From NCBI GenBank assembly GCA_033439255.1, contig CM065883.1, positions 1,550,001 to 1,614,000 on the forward strand: a stretch of DNA of 64,000 nucleotides, read 5' to 3'. Origin of the DNA: Hericium rajendrae. Taxonomy: Eukaryota > Basidiomycota > Agaricomycetes > Russulales > Hericiaceae. The translations under genes were made by a program, and so were the position numbers. The notes beneath the pieces are model-generated. The model was not told where the DNA came from. It made no database searches and saw only the letters and a program-made list of their open reading frames with translations. This document shows, in pieces, positions 1 to 12,400 of the stretch. Numbering within the stretch: the stretch's first letter is position 1; every line of letters starts with the position of its first letter.

Positions 1-974
1 GGTGCCTGAGGAACATGAAGGTGGGTCTTTCTATACGTACGAGTCTAGCCTGTCGTTGAATTAATGATCTCTTCCTTAGACAAACTCCAGATAGAGAAGT
101 GATATTCCTGAGCGAGCTTGCTCGCTGCAGAAGCGCCGACTGGCGTCGGCGAACACCTCGCCTGCAAGAGCAATTTATTGCCTCGAATGTATCGAAAGCA
201 TCCTTCTTACAACGCAATTACTGATTCTCGATGAATGTACTGCACGTTCTTCAAGGCCGACAGATAAGCGTCTCCATGCAGAACAGGTATGGTCCGCGTC
301 CTTCACTCTGCTATGCAGGAAGAGATGGCTTGGCGCGGGATTCGAGGGTCGAGACTGCAGTGACTGTTCTCGTTGGGTGCACCTCCGGACCGGCGGCGAC
401 GCGTCAGGCAATCGTTGGAGACAAACATCTGTACGTCTGCAGTTGTCTTCATCATGCCCGGCTGCGCTCACCTGTCGTTTCTATCGAATATTCGTCGAGG
501 GTGTTTTGCGACTTGTCCGTGCTCGTATCTCGGCTAGAGTGTGCAATCCCAATCCTTGAGGAGGGTCAGCACATTCCTCAGTCCTGGCTCAATACCCGCT
601 TTCCAGAATCCAGAAAAGTCCGTCGTTTCTGAGTGGAAGATAAACCAAGCATACTCCGCTTATCGTCGTCGCGAACTGCGACCGATGCGAACTTGATGAC
701 CCGGCAGGATATCTAAATCATGGGCGAGATAGTAGTGTGAGAGTCCACACAGGACATGCATGCGGACAGTAGCAAAGACGATCGACGATCCTTCCGTCAC
801 GAACATCCAAAATGTGATATTACCGTACGCCGAGCTGATACGTTGTGCTGACAAGATTTCATTCGCACTTGTCCTCTGGCCCTACGTACTTCAGTATGTC
901 GTTTAGTTGACGTCGAATTTGGCGCGAGAGCGCGTAAGGCGCTACCCTCTTGAGGGTGCGAGACTTGGACCTGA
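1..974. other. Left-edge stretch without a confident gene
   Basis: No family-like open frame is visible. Short frames on both strands overlap one another and look like chance. The last part (about 900-974) may hold further 5' exons or the promoter of the DUF6535 gene that follows. A possible acceptor ending CTGACAG lies just before the first supported exon, and a GTAAGG donor sits about 44 bp upstream of it. I could not fix a start codon here. Confidence 0.4.
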
Positions 975-3900
975 CAGCTGCTTGACATCCTTGACAGCGA
1001 GCGCCCAAACTTTGCCCTTTACCATCACCAAACGAACAGCGATTCTCACCATTCTCATAGCTACAGCAAACCTTTCAATGCAGACGAACAGCGATTTTTC
1101 GCTGCCTCATACGGCGTGGCCGCTGGATTCCAAAGAGCGAGGTCAGGCCAGAGCAGTACGCCAAAATTGACATCGACGTTGGATAACATCGGCGCAGCGG
1201 AGCACGCTCACGATCGCACAGCTGGCGCGCTCGATGCGCGCTCTACCGTAGCTGTGCAGCCGTCCGCGACACAGATCCTCCTGGTGAGCCATGTCATTGC
1301 CCGCTTAACCCACCGCGTCTCCTGACAATGTATGGGCTTCAATTCAGCCCGATGGCTCGAGACAGTTCATCATCACTGATGCCGGCCGCAGTAACCAACA
1401 TGGGACTGCCATATCCTTTGATAGCCTGGTGAGCTAGGCTGTCGTTTTCGACACTTCGCGTCCTGACTTTGACTTTCTGGCGGTTCTCCTTCAGCCGGCT
1501 AATCAGCACGGTGTCCCAAGGTCACCGGTCAGAAAAGAGACAGAAGAACCCAGTCCGGTCGATGGCGACGGCGAAAATGACCAAACGACCCAAGCTGCAC
1601 ACGGGCAGTTGCCAAGAGCTGGCGCACGTCTGCATTCTTCGCATGCGAAGCGTCTATTTGGCCTCAAGAAACCACTGCACTCCCGCAGTGCAGCGCGAGG
1701 TTTGTCACTCCAGATGCGATGAGCGCGACACAGCTCATGCCCGACCCCAGAGTTTGGTTTTATCCCGGGTGACTACGAGCAAAGGTACCCGCCCGATGAG
1801 CCGCACGAAGAGTTAGGCCCAAACGCCCGAGTTTGGCATGTATATCTTGATGAGGCGGAGGCCTTCGATGGTGCTATGGTCGAAGGGTGGAAGGACACGA
1901 TTGACGTGCTCCTAGTATTTGTGCGTCCATTCCTCACATCAAGTGGCTACGCTTCTGACCGTATTCTCACCCTGCAGGCTGGTCTTTTCTCTGCCGTGGT
2001 GACTACCTTTGTAGTCCAAACGTCGCAGGCTCTGCAGCCCGACTATGGCCAGATCACAGCGTCACTGCTGACCGAGATGGTCAGTCTTCAGAGGGCGGCA
2101 GCGCTGGGCCAGTCTGTGGATTCTGTGCCGTCGTCTTCTCTAAATGCCTCTTCTCCGTTCACGGCAGCAAGCACTGACCGCTGGGTCAACGGTCTCTGGT
2201 TCGCAAGCCTTTCGTTCAGCCTCGCGACTGCCCTCTTCTCTGTGCTCGTCAAACAGTGGCTGCAGCACTATGTCTTCGCTGTGTCTGGTATCGCTCGGGA
2301 GCAAGCTCATGTTCGTCAATTCCGTTTCGAGGTCTTGAAAGGTGGCATGTCCGCGGCATCATCGGATGGCTCCCTGTTCTGATGCACTTGTCGCTACTGG
2401 TCTTCTTTGCTGGGCTCGTGGTCTTCCTTCATCCCTTGGATGGTACTATCTCATGGATTATGGCTGGCATTGCTTGCTTTGCTTATCTGGCCTACTTCAT
2501 TGCAAATGCCATACCTTTGCTGCGTCCAGACTGCCCATACAAAACACCTCTGACACATCATATGAATCAGTTCTATCACAATGGGTTAAACCTGATATTA
2601 TATCTGTTTAAAAGATTATGGAATACTTTGCACTGGATGACAATCTCCAAAAATCTAAAGGACTCATGGTTGAGAATACATCCGATGGACTTGCAGAGAC
2701 ATGAGCATGCAGCTTTCACTTTGCATAACAAGGAAGTGAGCTTAATTTATGATCTCAAATTTGAGATTGATATAGAGTCTCTGGTGTGGCTCTTCAATAC
2801 ATCTTCCAATCCGACTGTGATCAAGATTGTTTGTGAAGCTATATCTGCACTTGAGGACTCTCACAAGCCTGACTTGCTCTTGAAACCTCAGTTTCTGCAA
2901 AGAATAGCTCAGGATTTGAATTCTTCAGCATATATTGAGGCCTTAAATGATGACAATGGATGGCACTCAGTTGAAAAGCTGATAATTGCATATATTAAAC
3001 TTCGGCTGCAGAGCAAAGTATCAGCTAATGAAGATCGAGGGATTGAATGGAAAACTTGGAACATAATGATTAATATTGCTAGGCAAAAGCAATTATATCA
3101 CTTTATATTGCTTGGATATTGTGGATTGATGATGTCAAATGATAGTGATGTTAGCAAATATCAATGTCTTTCAATTATGGCAGATGGAATGGAGGATCTT
3201 TTGAATTGTTACATGTTACAGAATAATCATATATTTAAATTTGAGCCCTCATGGAGATTATTTGCATTGTGTCTTAAGAGGCTGCTGAAGAATAATGCAA
3301 GCTTTCATTTGCAATCTGATTGGAGATTCACTATAGCATTATATAAGATAGTTAGAATTGACTCTTTGTCATATATCAATTTTGTTACAGAAAATGGATC
3401 TACTATCATGCTACAGTGTCTGTGTATGTTGCTTTACAAATGTCATCTTGTAAGTCACAGAGTAGCAGAGCATTTGCCAGTAACCAATAATAACCTGATA
3501 GCATTTGGATTGCTGTCATCTGATTATGATCTAGAAAATATGGCTGTATCATACAAGATACTATCTATAGATGTTATTTGCAATCTTATTAGCTGTTATC
3601 AAGACTGGCAAACTTTTAAGAATCAGAGCACTATGCACTTGCTTATAGAGGACTTGAAACAAATGTTTGATATTATTAATGTTCTAAATGCAAATGAAAA
3701 ACAATTAATAAACCTTGTATTTAGAGAAACATATCTCTACTTAGGAAGAGTTCTGAAGTCTAGACTTAATCTTCATAATCCTTATAGTATGCATATAGAA
3801 GGAAAATTAGCAGCATTACATCTTTTTGATGATTTTCAAGGCAATTCTATATCTTTGAAAGAGGATAGAGCTCAAATATGGAATGCTGAGGTTCTAAATA

Positions 3901-4689
3901 ACTTGTATAAATGTCTTGTAAAATGTTGTCATTCCAAAGATCAACTATGTGGTTTAGTCTCAGAAATTCTTTGGCATCTCAACAGATGTTTTCAAACACA
4001 CTTGAATTTGTGTCAAGAGTTTATCACTTGCAATGGACTGGAAGATTCTTCAAAAAATTGGAAGTCAATCAAATCTCACTAGTGATAAATTTGATGCTGA
4101 GTGCTATAAAGTGGTTGATTATTTGTTCTCTTCTATGTTCAATAAAATACATATAGGAAAGTTAACAGGTGACTCATTTGAGACAAAGTGTCTTAAATAT
4201 ATTTTAATCTCTAAAAATCTCATCTGGTGCTATTGTCTTATTGGAAAATTTTGGGATCCAAAAAAAGAAACATTGTCACATTTGAAGAAGTTTAAATTGC
4301 TAGAAATGTATACTCTAACTCTACATAAAAATTATCAGGACATATGGCAGCAGATCTTAAAAGATCTTATTTTAGCAACAAGAAATGTTTCACTTTTCAA
4401 CACAACAGTTCGAGCATTCTACCTTTCAGATTTTGATATCTTGGAAGGAATGAAACACTTTTTAGTTATTGATACTGCAGATGAAGATTTTGTCTTGTAT
4501 GAATATGATATAAAATATACCACTGATAATGAACCATCTAAATACAGGTGAGATTCATTGTATGACTTTTCAGTGTCTGCTTCTTGTTTTCTAACTAATA
4601 TCATTTTAAGTTCAGAACAACTTCAAACTACTGAAATTCTGAAACAAATACCTTACATCTCACAACAAGGCACTGAAAGGGAATGTTAA
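975..4689 (+). CDS. DUF6535 multi-pass membrane protein, copy 1 (frame broken twice)
   Basis: I recognise the DUF6535 family of Agaricomycetes, whose function is unknown. Supported exons are 975-1283, 1348-1428, 1495-1699, 1751-1920, 1978-4547 and 4611-4689; all introns are GT-AG and keep phase. The start codon is not identified. The N-terminal core has a DYEQRYPPDE segment, then ARVWHVYLDEAEAF and EGWKDTIDVLLVF, followed by about four membrane segments (AGLFSAVVTTFVVQ; LWFASLSFSLATALFSVLV; WLPVLMHLSLLVFFAGLVVF; IACFAYLAYFIANAIPLL). A long C-terminal half of about 650 residues follows. Two single-base frame jumps are needed, near 2333 and in an A6 run near 4063. The paralogue at 57.9-61.4 kb shares the intron before the DYEQ segment, the intron at VLLVF/AGLFS and the last intron. 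From about 2540 on, the sequence is much richer in A+T than the first exons and the neighbouring genes. Confidence 0.75.
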
Positions 4690-5387
4690 TACTTATTATA
4701 TACTATCATTCTCAGAAGAATAGTATTGTAATAAAACATAGGTTCAGATCATTTGTGCACCTCTTTATGTTCCTGTGTTATATAGAATCATTCAATCTTC
4801 AAACATGTCTTATAGTGGATGACTTTCTGTGGGCTTTTATTCGCTGCATAGAATAGAATAAGTGAGATCACCGAGATGCTGACTTTACGCGAGATGAGGA
4901 ACAGGCAGATCAGGTCTTGACCCCCTCAAATAAATAAAACAGATTCTACAGACCAGAATAAACCGCATATGGGAAGGTTCGTTGATACGCGAAGCTACGC
5001 GAGCTCAGTTTGCCCTTATATGGCATTCCTTCATCACGATTTGTCCTCTCAATAAAAGTTTTGTGGTCTATTTCTTCGACGTGACGGAAGAGCGTAATCT
5101 GGAATAGGACGGAGTTCTGAACAATTCAACCTCCGTTCTATTGACGACGAATGACATTTCGCCCACGGAAAGTCACCCAGTTCACACCACCGATAAACAT
5201 AAAGATTGAGCAGAAACAGGCTTGCATGTAAGTAGAACACCACTGCAACACGGTAGAAACCCTCCTGCTATCTCGATTATCACCTTACACTACACCTACG
5301 CACTTTAGATAATCCATACAGTGTACGCTAGATAGAAACACAAACGGAAGACATAATGGTCATAATCACCACGCCACGCAACAAATG
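4690..5387. other. Convergent 3' intergenic region
   Basis: This lies between the ends of the DUF6535 gene (+) and the JmjC gene (-), so it should hold both 3' UTRs. An AATAAAA element near 4730 and AAATAAATAAA near 4928 could serve as polyadenylation signals of the + strand gene. No coding frame resembling a known family was seen. Confidence 0.5.
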
Positions 5388-8300
5388 TCATTTGGCCGAC
5401 TCCTGGCGCGCACATGATAACCACGCAAACCACATCATCGTCCGCAACTGCAGGACATCCTCCTTCCACGACATGCTCTGGTTCTGCTGGCGGAACTCGC
5501 CCGTCAACTTCTCGCAGCGATCGATGTTCTCCGGGCTGACGAAGTCGATGGCTACCTTGATGCAGTCCGCGAGATTGCACACCTACGTGAATGCACGGTC
5601 ATGTATGGCTGACCAATGTATGAAAAGCAGACGTACCTGGTGCGCACACCCTGCCGGGATAAATACCGCATCTCCGGGCCTTTGGTACACCCTGTAACTC
5701 TTGATACCGTAGCTATCGTACAATTCTTTCCTCATCTCGGAGTCGAGGTAGATGTTCTGTGAATGGATGGGGTCGGACGCAGGCGAGCCATTGCTAAATC
5801 GTTTCCTCAGGAATTTGCGCAGCTGATCCGCGTCCTCCCAGCGAAAGAGGTCCCACGCAGCAACACCAGGCGAGCCGTCAGGCTGTTGCTCAGCGTGCAG
5901 CATAATGTTCACCGCATCGGCCATGTCCATGTGTAAACGCGTTGAACCTTTAGTGCCGACTGTTTCATTCGACGCCATTGCGTTGTACATCTTGGGGCCT
6001 ATCAAAGCGTAAGCGTCAATCGGAAGCATAAGACAGTAGAGAACCATACCTAAATCCGGCGCGACCGTGTTCGACGGGAAATGAGACGCAATGTTCAGAA
6101 CACCATCGCGTCTGCAGTAGCTAGGCATTGGCACGAATCGGCTGAAGTCCTCGTACAAGTCCGGGAACGTAGACTTGAAATCGGACGACGACGGCCAGTC
6201 CTTCAGCTTCCAGCACTCCGTCCGACCTTCGTATTGCCCGAACAGCTTGAAGAATTCGGCCACATTCATGCGCTTGTTCGCGTCCGTCTGGCACTCGACG
6301 AGAGAGCATGTCTGCTGGGGATATTTTTGAATAAAATAGTCGGGCTGCCATTTAATCTTGAACTTGGGCAGCAGGCCAGTGACGACGAGTGGCATGCCTT
6401 GGGACCAAACATGAACGAAGATTTCATCTGTCAATTCTCCGTCAGCAAATGACTGTGCAGTGTAGCTCGGCACATCTGGGCCTTTGACTATTCCAGTGAT
6501 ATGGTCACCGAGGTGAGCGGAATCATTAGACGGGGCCACAACAGCGGGACTGGGTGTTGCTCCCAGACCATCAGGTGACCTCGTCGAAGAACCGTTCCCT
6601 GCGGAATGACCGTTTACTGCACCGTTTGATATCCCATTAGAATGTCCGTTGCTTGTCCCGTGGTTCGGTGTCTCGCCTGTTTCAGATCGCGACGGCGAAT
6701 CACTAGGAGTCTGCTCCCCTCCGCCTCTTTCGCCTGCGCCGCCGCGACTTCCTCCGACTCGGGCTCAGCAAGTAGTGCCTCCATGTCCTCGATCACCTGC
6801 GCTAGCTCTGCCTTGCAGAACCTAGACATCGGCGAGAAATCCTTGGACTGATGTTCATTGCGCCGCGTGCACGACAAAAAGAACGGGTTCGTGTGCGCGT
6901 GGGACTCCCGCTTCGCTTGCAGAGCAGCCATCTCGGCCTCGTTCGCGCCAGGGCGGTAGAGCGTCAACTCGCGGACTTTCTCGAAGCACTCCGCGCATGC
7001 TTCGCGGCCGCAGAGGCGGCACATCCACGACGAGGAGAATATTGATGTCATGCAAGTGTCTGGATCGCGCAATTGAGTAGGGTAAAGCGGAAACTCAGCG
7101 AATGTGCCTGGGAACGTACCACATGTTGCGCGGACGTCGCTCTCTCGCGGTCGCCGAATTACTTCGGGCATATCGAGATGTTCCAATTCCTTTCGTAAAG
7201 TAGGCAACAGCGCTTTTGCGATAGTCCGCTGAGATAATCTGTATAAACTTCACTCCTAGCGCTGATACGGGTCTTTTTCGTACCTTGGTCTTCTTGATAT
7301 AGCGTGGCTCCAGTGCTGTATTCCATCTCGATGGGAAATTCATCGACGGCGCGTCCGGCTTCTGGTTCTCTACAAAACTGACGCCTACTATATTTCCCTT
7401 GTCATCTTTCAGGAAAAACCTGATACCTTGGAACCGGCACGTATCACCGGCCCAGCGCCTCGTGCAGGACACGCAGCGCGGGAACGTCTCAGACTTGTAC
7501 CGGTTTGACATGCAACGTGCAAATTGAAGCTCCGGATGCAGAGGTCCCTGCGTTTCTGACGCCGCGGGGCCATCATCGTTCACAATCCTCATGGTTCCTA
7601 ATATACAGCATGATCTGAGTAATGCTGTGATCCTCATGCCCGGAAATTACACTCACCATCTGCGGCTTTCTGCTTGCCCTTGTCGACACCTGCAGACGTA
7701 TACGACACGTTGGGCATGAGTTGCGCTGTACGACTCGATAAAGAACGATCTTCCCAGCAAGCCAGACGCCACGTACCATTTTGCGCGGCTATCTGGGCAG
7801 CCTCGTTGCGCTTCTTCGCGCTGTACCCTCTTCGAGAACCGTTGGCTGTAAAATTTCGGCAAATCCCGCGTCACCACGTGAGCTTCTCAGGCTCTAGGGA
7901 AACACTCACTAGCAGCACCGTCCGCGCCTGCTCTTGACTTCCGCGCCTTCTTGTGCTTGGAACCATTCTCCTCTTCCGTGTCACCATCTATGGAAGGCCG
8001 TTTTGAAGATGGCATGGGTAGGAGGCCGTGCATGTGCGGCGGATAGGGCATAGGTCCATACATGCCGGGATGGGGAGCATAGTACCCGGGCGGCGGGTAC
8101 ATGGGGTGATGTTGCGGGGGTCCATGTGCATAATTAGCGTGAGGCGGTGGTGGGTGGTGTAAGTGCGGATGCGCGTGCATTGGCATTTGCGGGATAGACT
8201 GGTCGATGGGGCCTCGTGCCGTAGGACGAATGGAAGCCCTGTCATTTGGCTGCCATACCATGTCCGGATAGAAAGCGTGAATCGGTCCTTGCGGATGCGC

Positions 8301-9003
8301 GTACACACCTTGCATGGGCTGGGAGAGGGGATGGGCAGGAGGACGGGGTTGGTATTGCATGGGATCGGGCGGCTGATAGCCATTCATAGGCTCGGAACGC
8401 GGAACGGGGTACGGACTAGGATTGGGCGGGGTTACGTTGCCTCTGATAGCTGTGCTCGATGAGCGCGTTAGGTGCCGCCCATGTCAAATATACAACATGC
8501 GCACCTGTTCGCTCGTCTGAACACGCGACCATGGGCGAGCTATAGGGCATTGGTGCCTCTCCGCCTGTGCCACTGCCTGTGCCACTCCACGCCGCGTCTA
8601 CCGGAAACGGGCTATTTGAATTCTCTCTCGGGCGCGTGGGTCGTGAAGGATGGTCAGGATACATCCCAGGAGAAGGCATAGTTGAGCCCGGTGGGTACCC
8701 ACGAGTATACGCATAAGGGTCTTGTTGTTTGCGCTGCAGCGCCTGCTCGTCCTCATTCGACTGGTCCCAGCTCGCCGCACTCAACTTGAAGGCCCCTGAA
8801 GAGGACTGGGTATGCATTGGAACTTGTGGAACCATCTGATGCTGTTGATACTGGGAAGAATTCGCATAGTGTGGGATAGAGGCAACTTGATGAGGAGGTA
8901 AGGATGATGGATCGACTGGAGATGCGGCGACGGGATTCAGGAGCTCGGTGATAGAGGTGCGCTTATGGCTGTGGGGATCGTTTGGGGAGCCATTCATGGC
9001 CAT
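5388..9003 (-). CDS. KDM3-type JmjC histone demethylase
   Basis: A JmjC Fe(II)/2-oxoglutarate dioxygenase of about 1,030 residues, most like KDM3/JHDM2 H3K9 demethylases. Exons read downwards: 9003-8505, 8440-7910, 7845-7777, 7689-7657, 7597-7284, 7228 to about 6785, then to 6050, 5998-5637 and 5582-5388. The N-terminal third is Pro/His/Gln-rich and disordered, ending in a basic KHKKARKSR patch. Cys-rich segments follow (CVSCTRRWAGDTC, then CRLCGREACAEC), as in the KDM3 zinc finger. The JmjC part has PKMYNAMAS, the metal-binding pair HMD and the distal histidine in GCAHQV, so the catalytic residues look intact. The 51 bp intron at 5999-6049 is in frame and lacks stops. The join near 6700-6790, leading into an Asn/Gly/Ser-rich linker, is the least certain; an 83 bp intron would fit. 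Confidence 0.85.
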
Positions 9004-9470
9004 AAATTAGAGGCAAAACCGGCGTATGCAACTTGTCGTGGACAGACGATACTAAGAGAGAGGAAGGGACGGCAGACAGTGGGAAGCAAAACAGACCTGG
9101 GGCATCGCGGACTTTAAATATGACTTCACGCGGCCGAGCCGCGCGAGGTCCTCGTGCCATCACCGGTCCTTCACCCTTTCGGCAGGTTTGGTCCCGAAAG
9201 ATGAAGACTGCGTGTATCACGGCCAGCAACGGAAACCATACGGAACTGAGGGCGGCTACTGACAGATGTGAAAGTTGCATATATCAAAGTACAATTTGCA
9301 TGCTACTAAGTAAATGACACAAACATGGACATCGCTTATAACCCCAAGGAAAAAAACCCATACATGCATGCTCAGAAGAGCCTCCGTATGAACCCGGCAA
9401 CCTTCAGATACCATGGATAAATCAACGGCATCAGAAACGGAGAATAGTCTCTGAAGGTCGCCCAATACCG
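9004..9470. promoter_or_regulatory. Upstream region of the JmjC gene and 3' end of SSK1
   Basis: A 467 bp gap between two genes read in the same direction (-). It must hold the promoter of the JmjC gene and the 3' UTR of SSK1. A TTTAAATA element near 9113 is a possible core promoter signal for the - strand gene, judged only by eye. No coding exon was seen. Confidence 0.35.
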
Positions 9471-12400
9471 TCATGGTGGTGCTTCCGACTGAACTTCGCC
9501 ATCGTGGCTGGGCGTAGTTGGAGGGGAGTCCGATGCCTCGTGGGACGAAGCTTGCTCTTCAGATGACGGGGACAGCTCAGCGCTCTCGCCCGCGGATGTT
9601 CGTGGGGCGTGACGTTGTTCTACTGGTTCACCGTTATCTGATGTAATGCCCGAAGGTTCTCCAGCGCCGGAAGTCCCTGTTCAGTGAAACCTTATCTGAG
9701 TTACAAGTTATTTCGACGTTGTGAGAGGACGTACCCGCGTTGCCATTGTTGGACTTGATGCCAGCGGACGGATCTGAGAAGTTTTGGTTCGTGTGTAATC
9801 GAAAGGGTGACTAAGACTGCCACTAACCTGTCATGCTTGCCGGTCTTGGAACAGGTGTGTTGTCTTCTTCTATGCATCCGTTAGCAGGCAGGTAAGGGCC
9901 ACGATGAGGGTTCAACGGACCTTCCACTGCACCGGACGATGAAGGCCCAGGTCCCGGCAATGAAGCGCTCCCTTCGGCGGTAGACGGAAGTGGGGTTTCC
10001 ACACTCAGCGGCGAATTAAACGTCGTGGGTGTCGAACTGCTGCTCGCGTCCATGGGACCGCCCTGTTTCGAAACTCCCGCGGCGAGCGTCAACGGCATCA
10101 AACCCATCTTACCGGAGATGAAAGTCGGCGTAACTCCAGGCGCCATGGGTGGAACGGACAGTGGAGTGCGCGGCTGTGAATTTGAGCGGCTGGGCGACGC
10201 AGTAGGAGAGGCCCGGCCTTCAGGAACATGCAGCCGGCGCGCGATGTTCTGCGCTTGTGCAGTCTGGCCAGATGAAATGGTCTTGACAACTTCCGGACGG
10301 ATGTCGGCCCACATTTGTAGCGCCTTGATAGAGCCCCATTCGATAATCTTGCTGTTGAGCCAGACCAGCGACACCGGCTTCGTGAGGAAGTCATTGCAAC
10401 CTGCAGCTAGAGCATTGACACGATCGCTTTGCAACGAGGAAGCCGTGAGGGCGACGATAATAACGGAGGACCTGTAAGGACTGGCCGACAGCCGTGTATC
10501 TGATGACGCTGCCTCGGAGGGCGTACGTGGAGTGCGTTGACCTTCGGAACTCGGCGTCGACGAAGGATAACCTTGAGATGCGTTTACTTTCTCCAGCCGT
10601 CGAATCTCCTTCGTTGCCGATATGCCATCCATGACGGGCATTTGAATGTCCATCTGAAAATTCCGTTGAGATTGCGTGAAAGTGTGATATTGGCAAGCTT
10701 ACAAGAATGAGGTGGAACCTTCCGCTCTTCCACTTCGTAACCGCCTCTTCGCCGTTTTTTGCAACGTCGAAAGTGATCTTCCTCTTCTTCATAAATGTAG
10801 AAAGAATGGTCTGATTGATAGGGTTATCTAAAATAGAGTATAAAATTAAAGACATGAAGAGCATGCTGGACAGAAAAAGACTTACCATCGACAATAAGCA
10901 CGCTGATTGGGGGGATGATGTTTCCTTCCGGCGGACCCTTAGCCTTCTTCGTCTGTGTGGCTGGTGAGGGAGCCATGTTGCCATCAAGATTCGGACGCCT
11001 GATTGACTCTCTCCGTGAAAGTGACCCGGTGTTACTAGGAACAATTGCACGGGGTGATGTGGGCGGAGAATTCACCCGCCGCAACGTATCGACTGGGCTG
11101 CCCTTCCTCATGCTAGCCCCGCGCGGTGTTCTCGATTTCTCCACGGGTGGATCAAAAGGCGTCGACGAGTTCTCGGCACTCGGTATGAGATGTGACTCGC
11201 CGGTCTCGACAGTCGGCGACATTGGTGGCGCCTTGTTCGCGCTGCGAGCTGAATCCGACACTTCCGACGAACTAAGATCAAGTGCAACAGGAAGTCTTGG
11301 CGATCGCTTTACAGCAGCAGCACCATTGTTCGCAGCGTTCAGGAAACTAGCGTTACCGCGTAGTCTGCCATCCGCATCAGACGCACGGCGATTCGAAGGA
11401 CGGTCAGGCGCTATGCCAAAGAAACCTCGATCCCGCTCCATGCTGACACCAGCCGAACCCAGTCGAGCACCCCGCGAGCGTGGATGGAAAAAGATGCCAG
11501 CAGGCTGCCCGTCAGGGCTCTGGATAACTAAACCCGAGGAGGGCGAGGTACCCAGCTTGACGGCTGCCTCGGAGAAGTAATCCATTCCTTCTGACAGGCC
11601 CAATGGCGAAGGAGGCGCAAGGCCACTGCCGTCAATGATATGGTCCTTCGGAGACCGTTGAGCCCGATTCGAGTTACTTCGGGGGCTTCCTGACGGGCGA
11701 GACTGAGGCGACCTAGGACTCATATTTTGGTTGAAATAATTGAGATTGGGTTGAATACCAGGACTGTACGGAGAAGTGGCGATCGGGCTGAAAAAAGGGT
11801 CGACGATGGGCCGAGTTGCGGCGGTATGCAAAGCGGTCAACACCCGACGAGGTCCAGCAGGTTTGGGTATGACAATGACTTCAGGCAAACGCATGGGAGA
11901 ATTGCCGTTGGGTGCCAAAGTAGACTGCAGGATGCCCTTGACAAGCTTGAAGTTTGATAAACTTGTGAAATGGATGATGACGGGCGCACTCCTCGACGTT
12001 ACCTGCACTGCTGCTGGACCCCCGAGACCCATTGCGCGAGTCACTTGAGGAGACGACCGAGGCCGATGTTGTGCAGAAAGGGATGGTCGCTTCCGAGAGC
12101 CCAGATGAAGAGGAAACTGCTGCTCGCGTAGCTTTCGCAAACGTTCACGCAGAACAGAGATGTCGTCGTCAATCAGGACAAAAGATGGCGAAGTCTGAGG
12201 ACTAGATTGAGGATTAGTAACGGGCGCAGCAGGGGCACCCGCGTCCTGCTCTGGCAATGTCTCGAGTGTCGAGCCTCCGCCGAACGAAACTCCGTTGATA
12301 ACGTTAGAAGCGGTGGGTGTATTGTCCGACTTCTCTTGTCGCTCGGGAGATCCCTCCACATCCGAATCTGCCGAGAAATGGCTGACATCCAAGCCCCAGG

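Noticed and set aside
2256-4551. Programmed ribosomal frameshift in the DUF6535 gene
   Set aside because: The break sites differ between the paralogues and lack a shared slippery sequence or structure. The same kind of break occurs in housekeeping genes, so sequence error is simpler.
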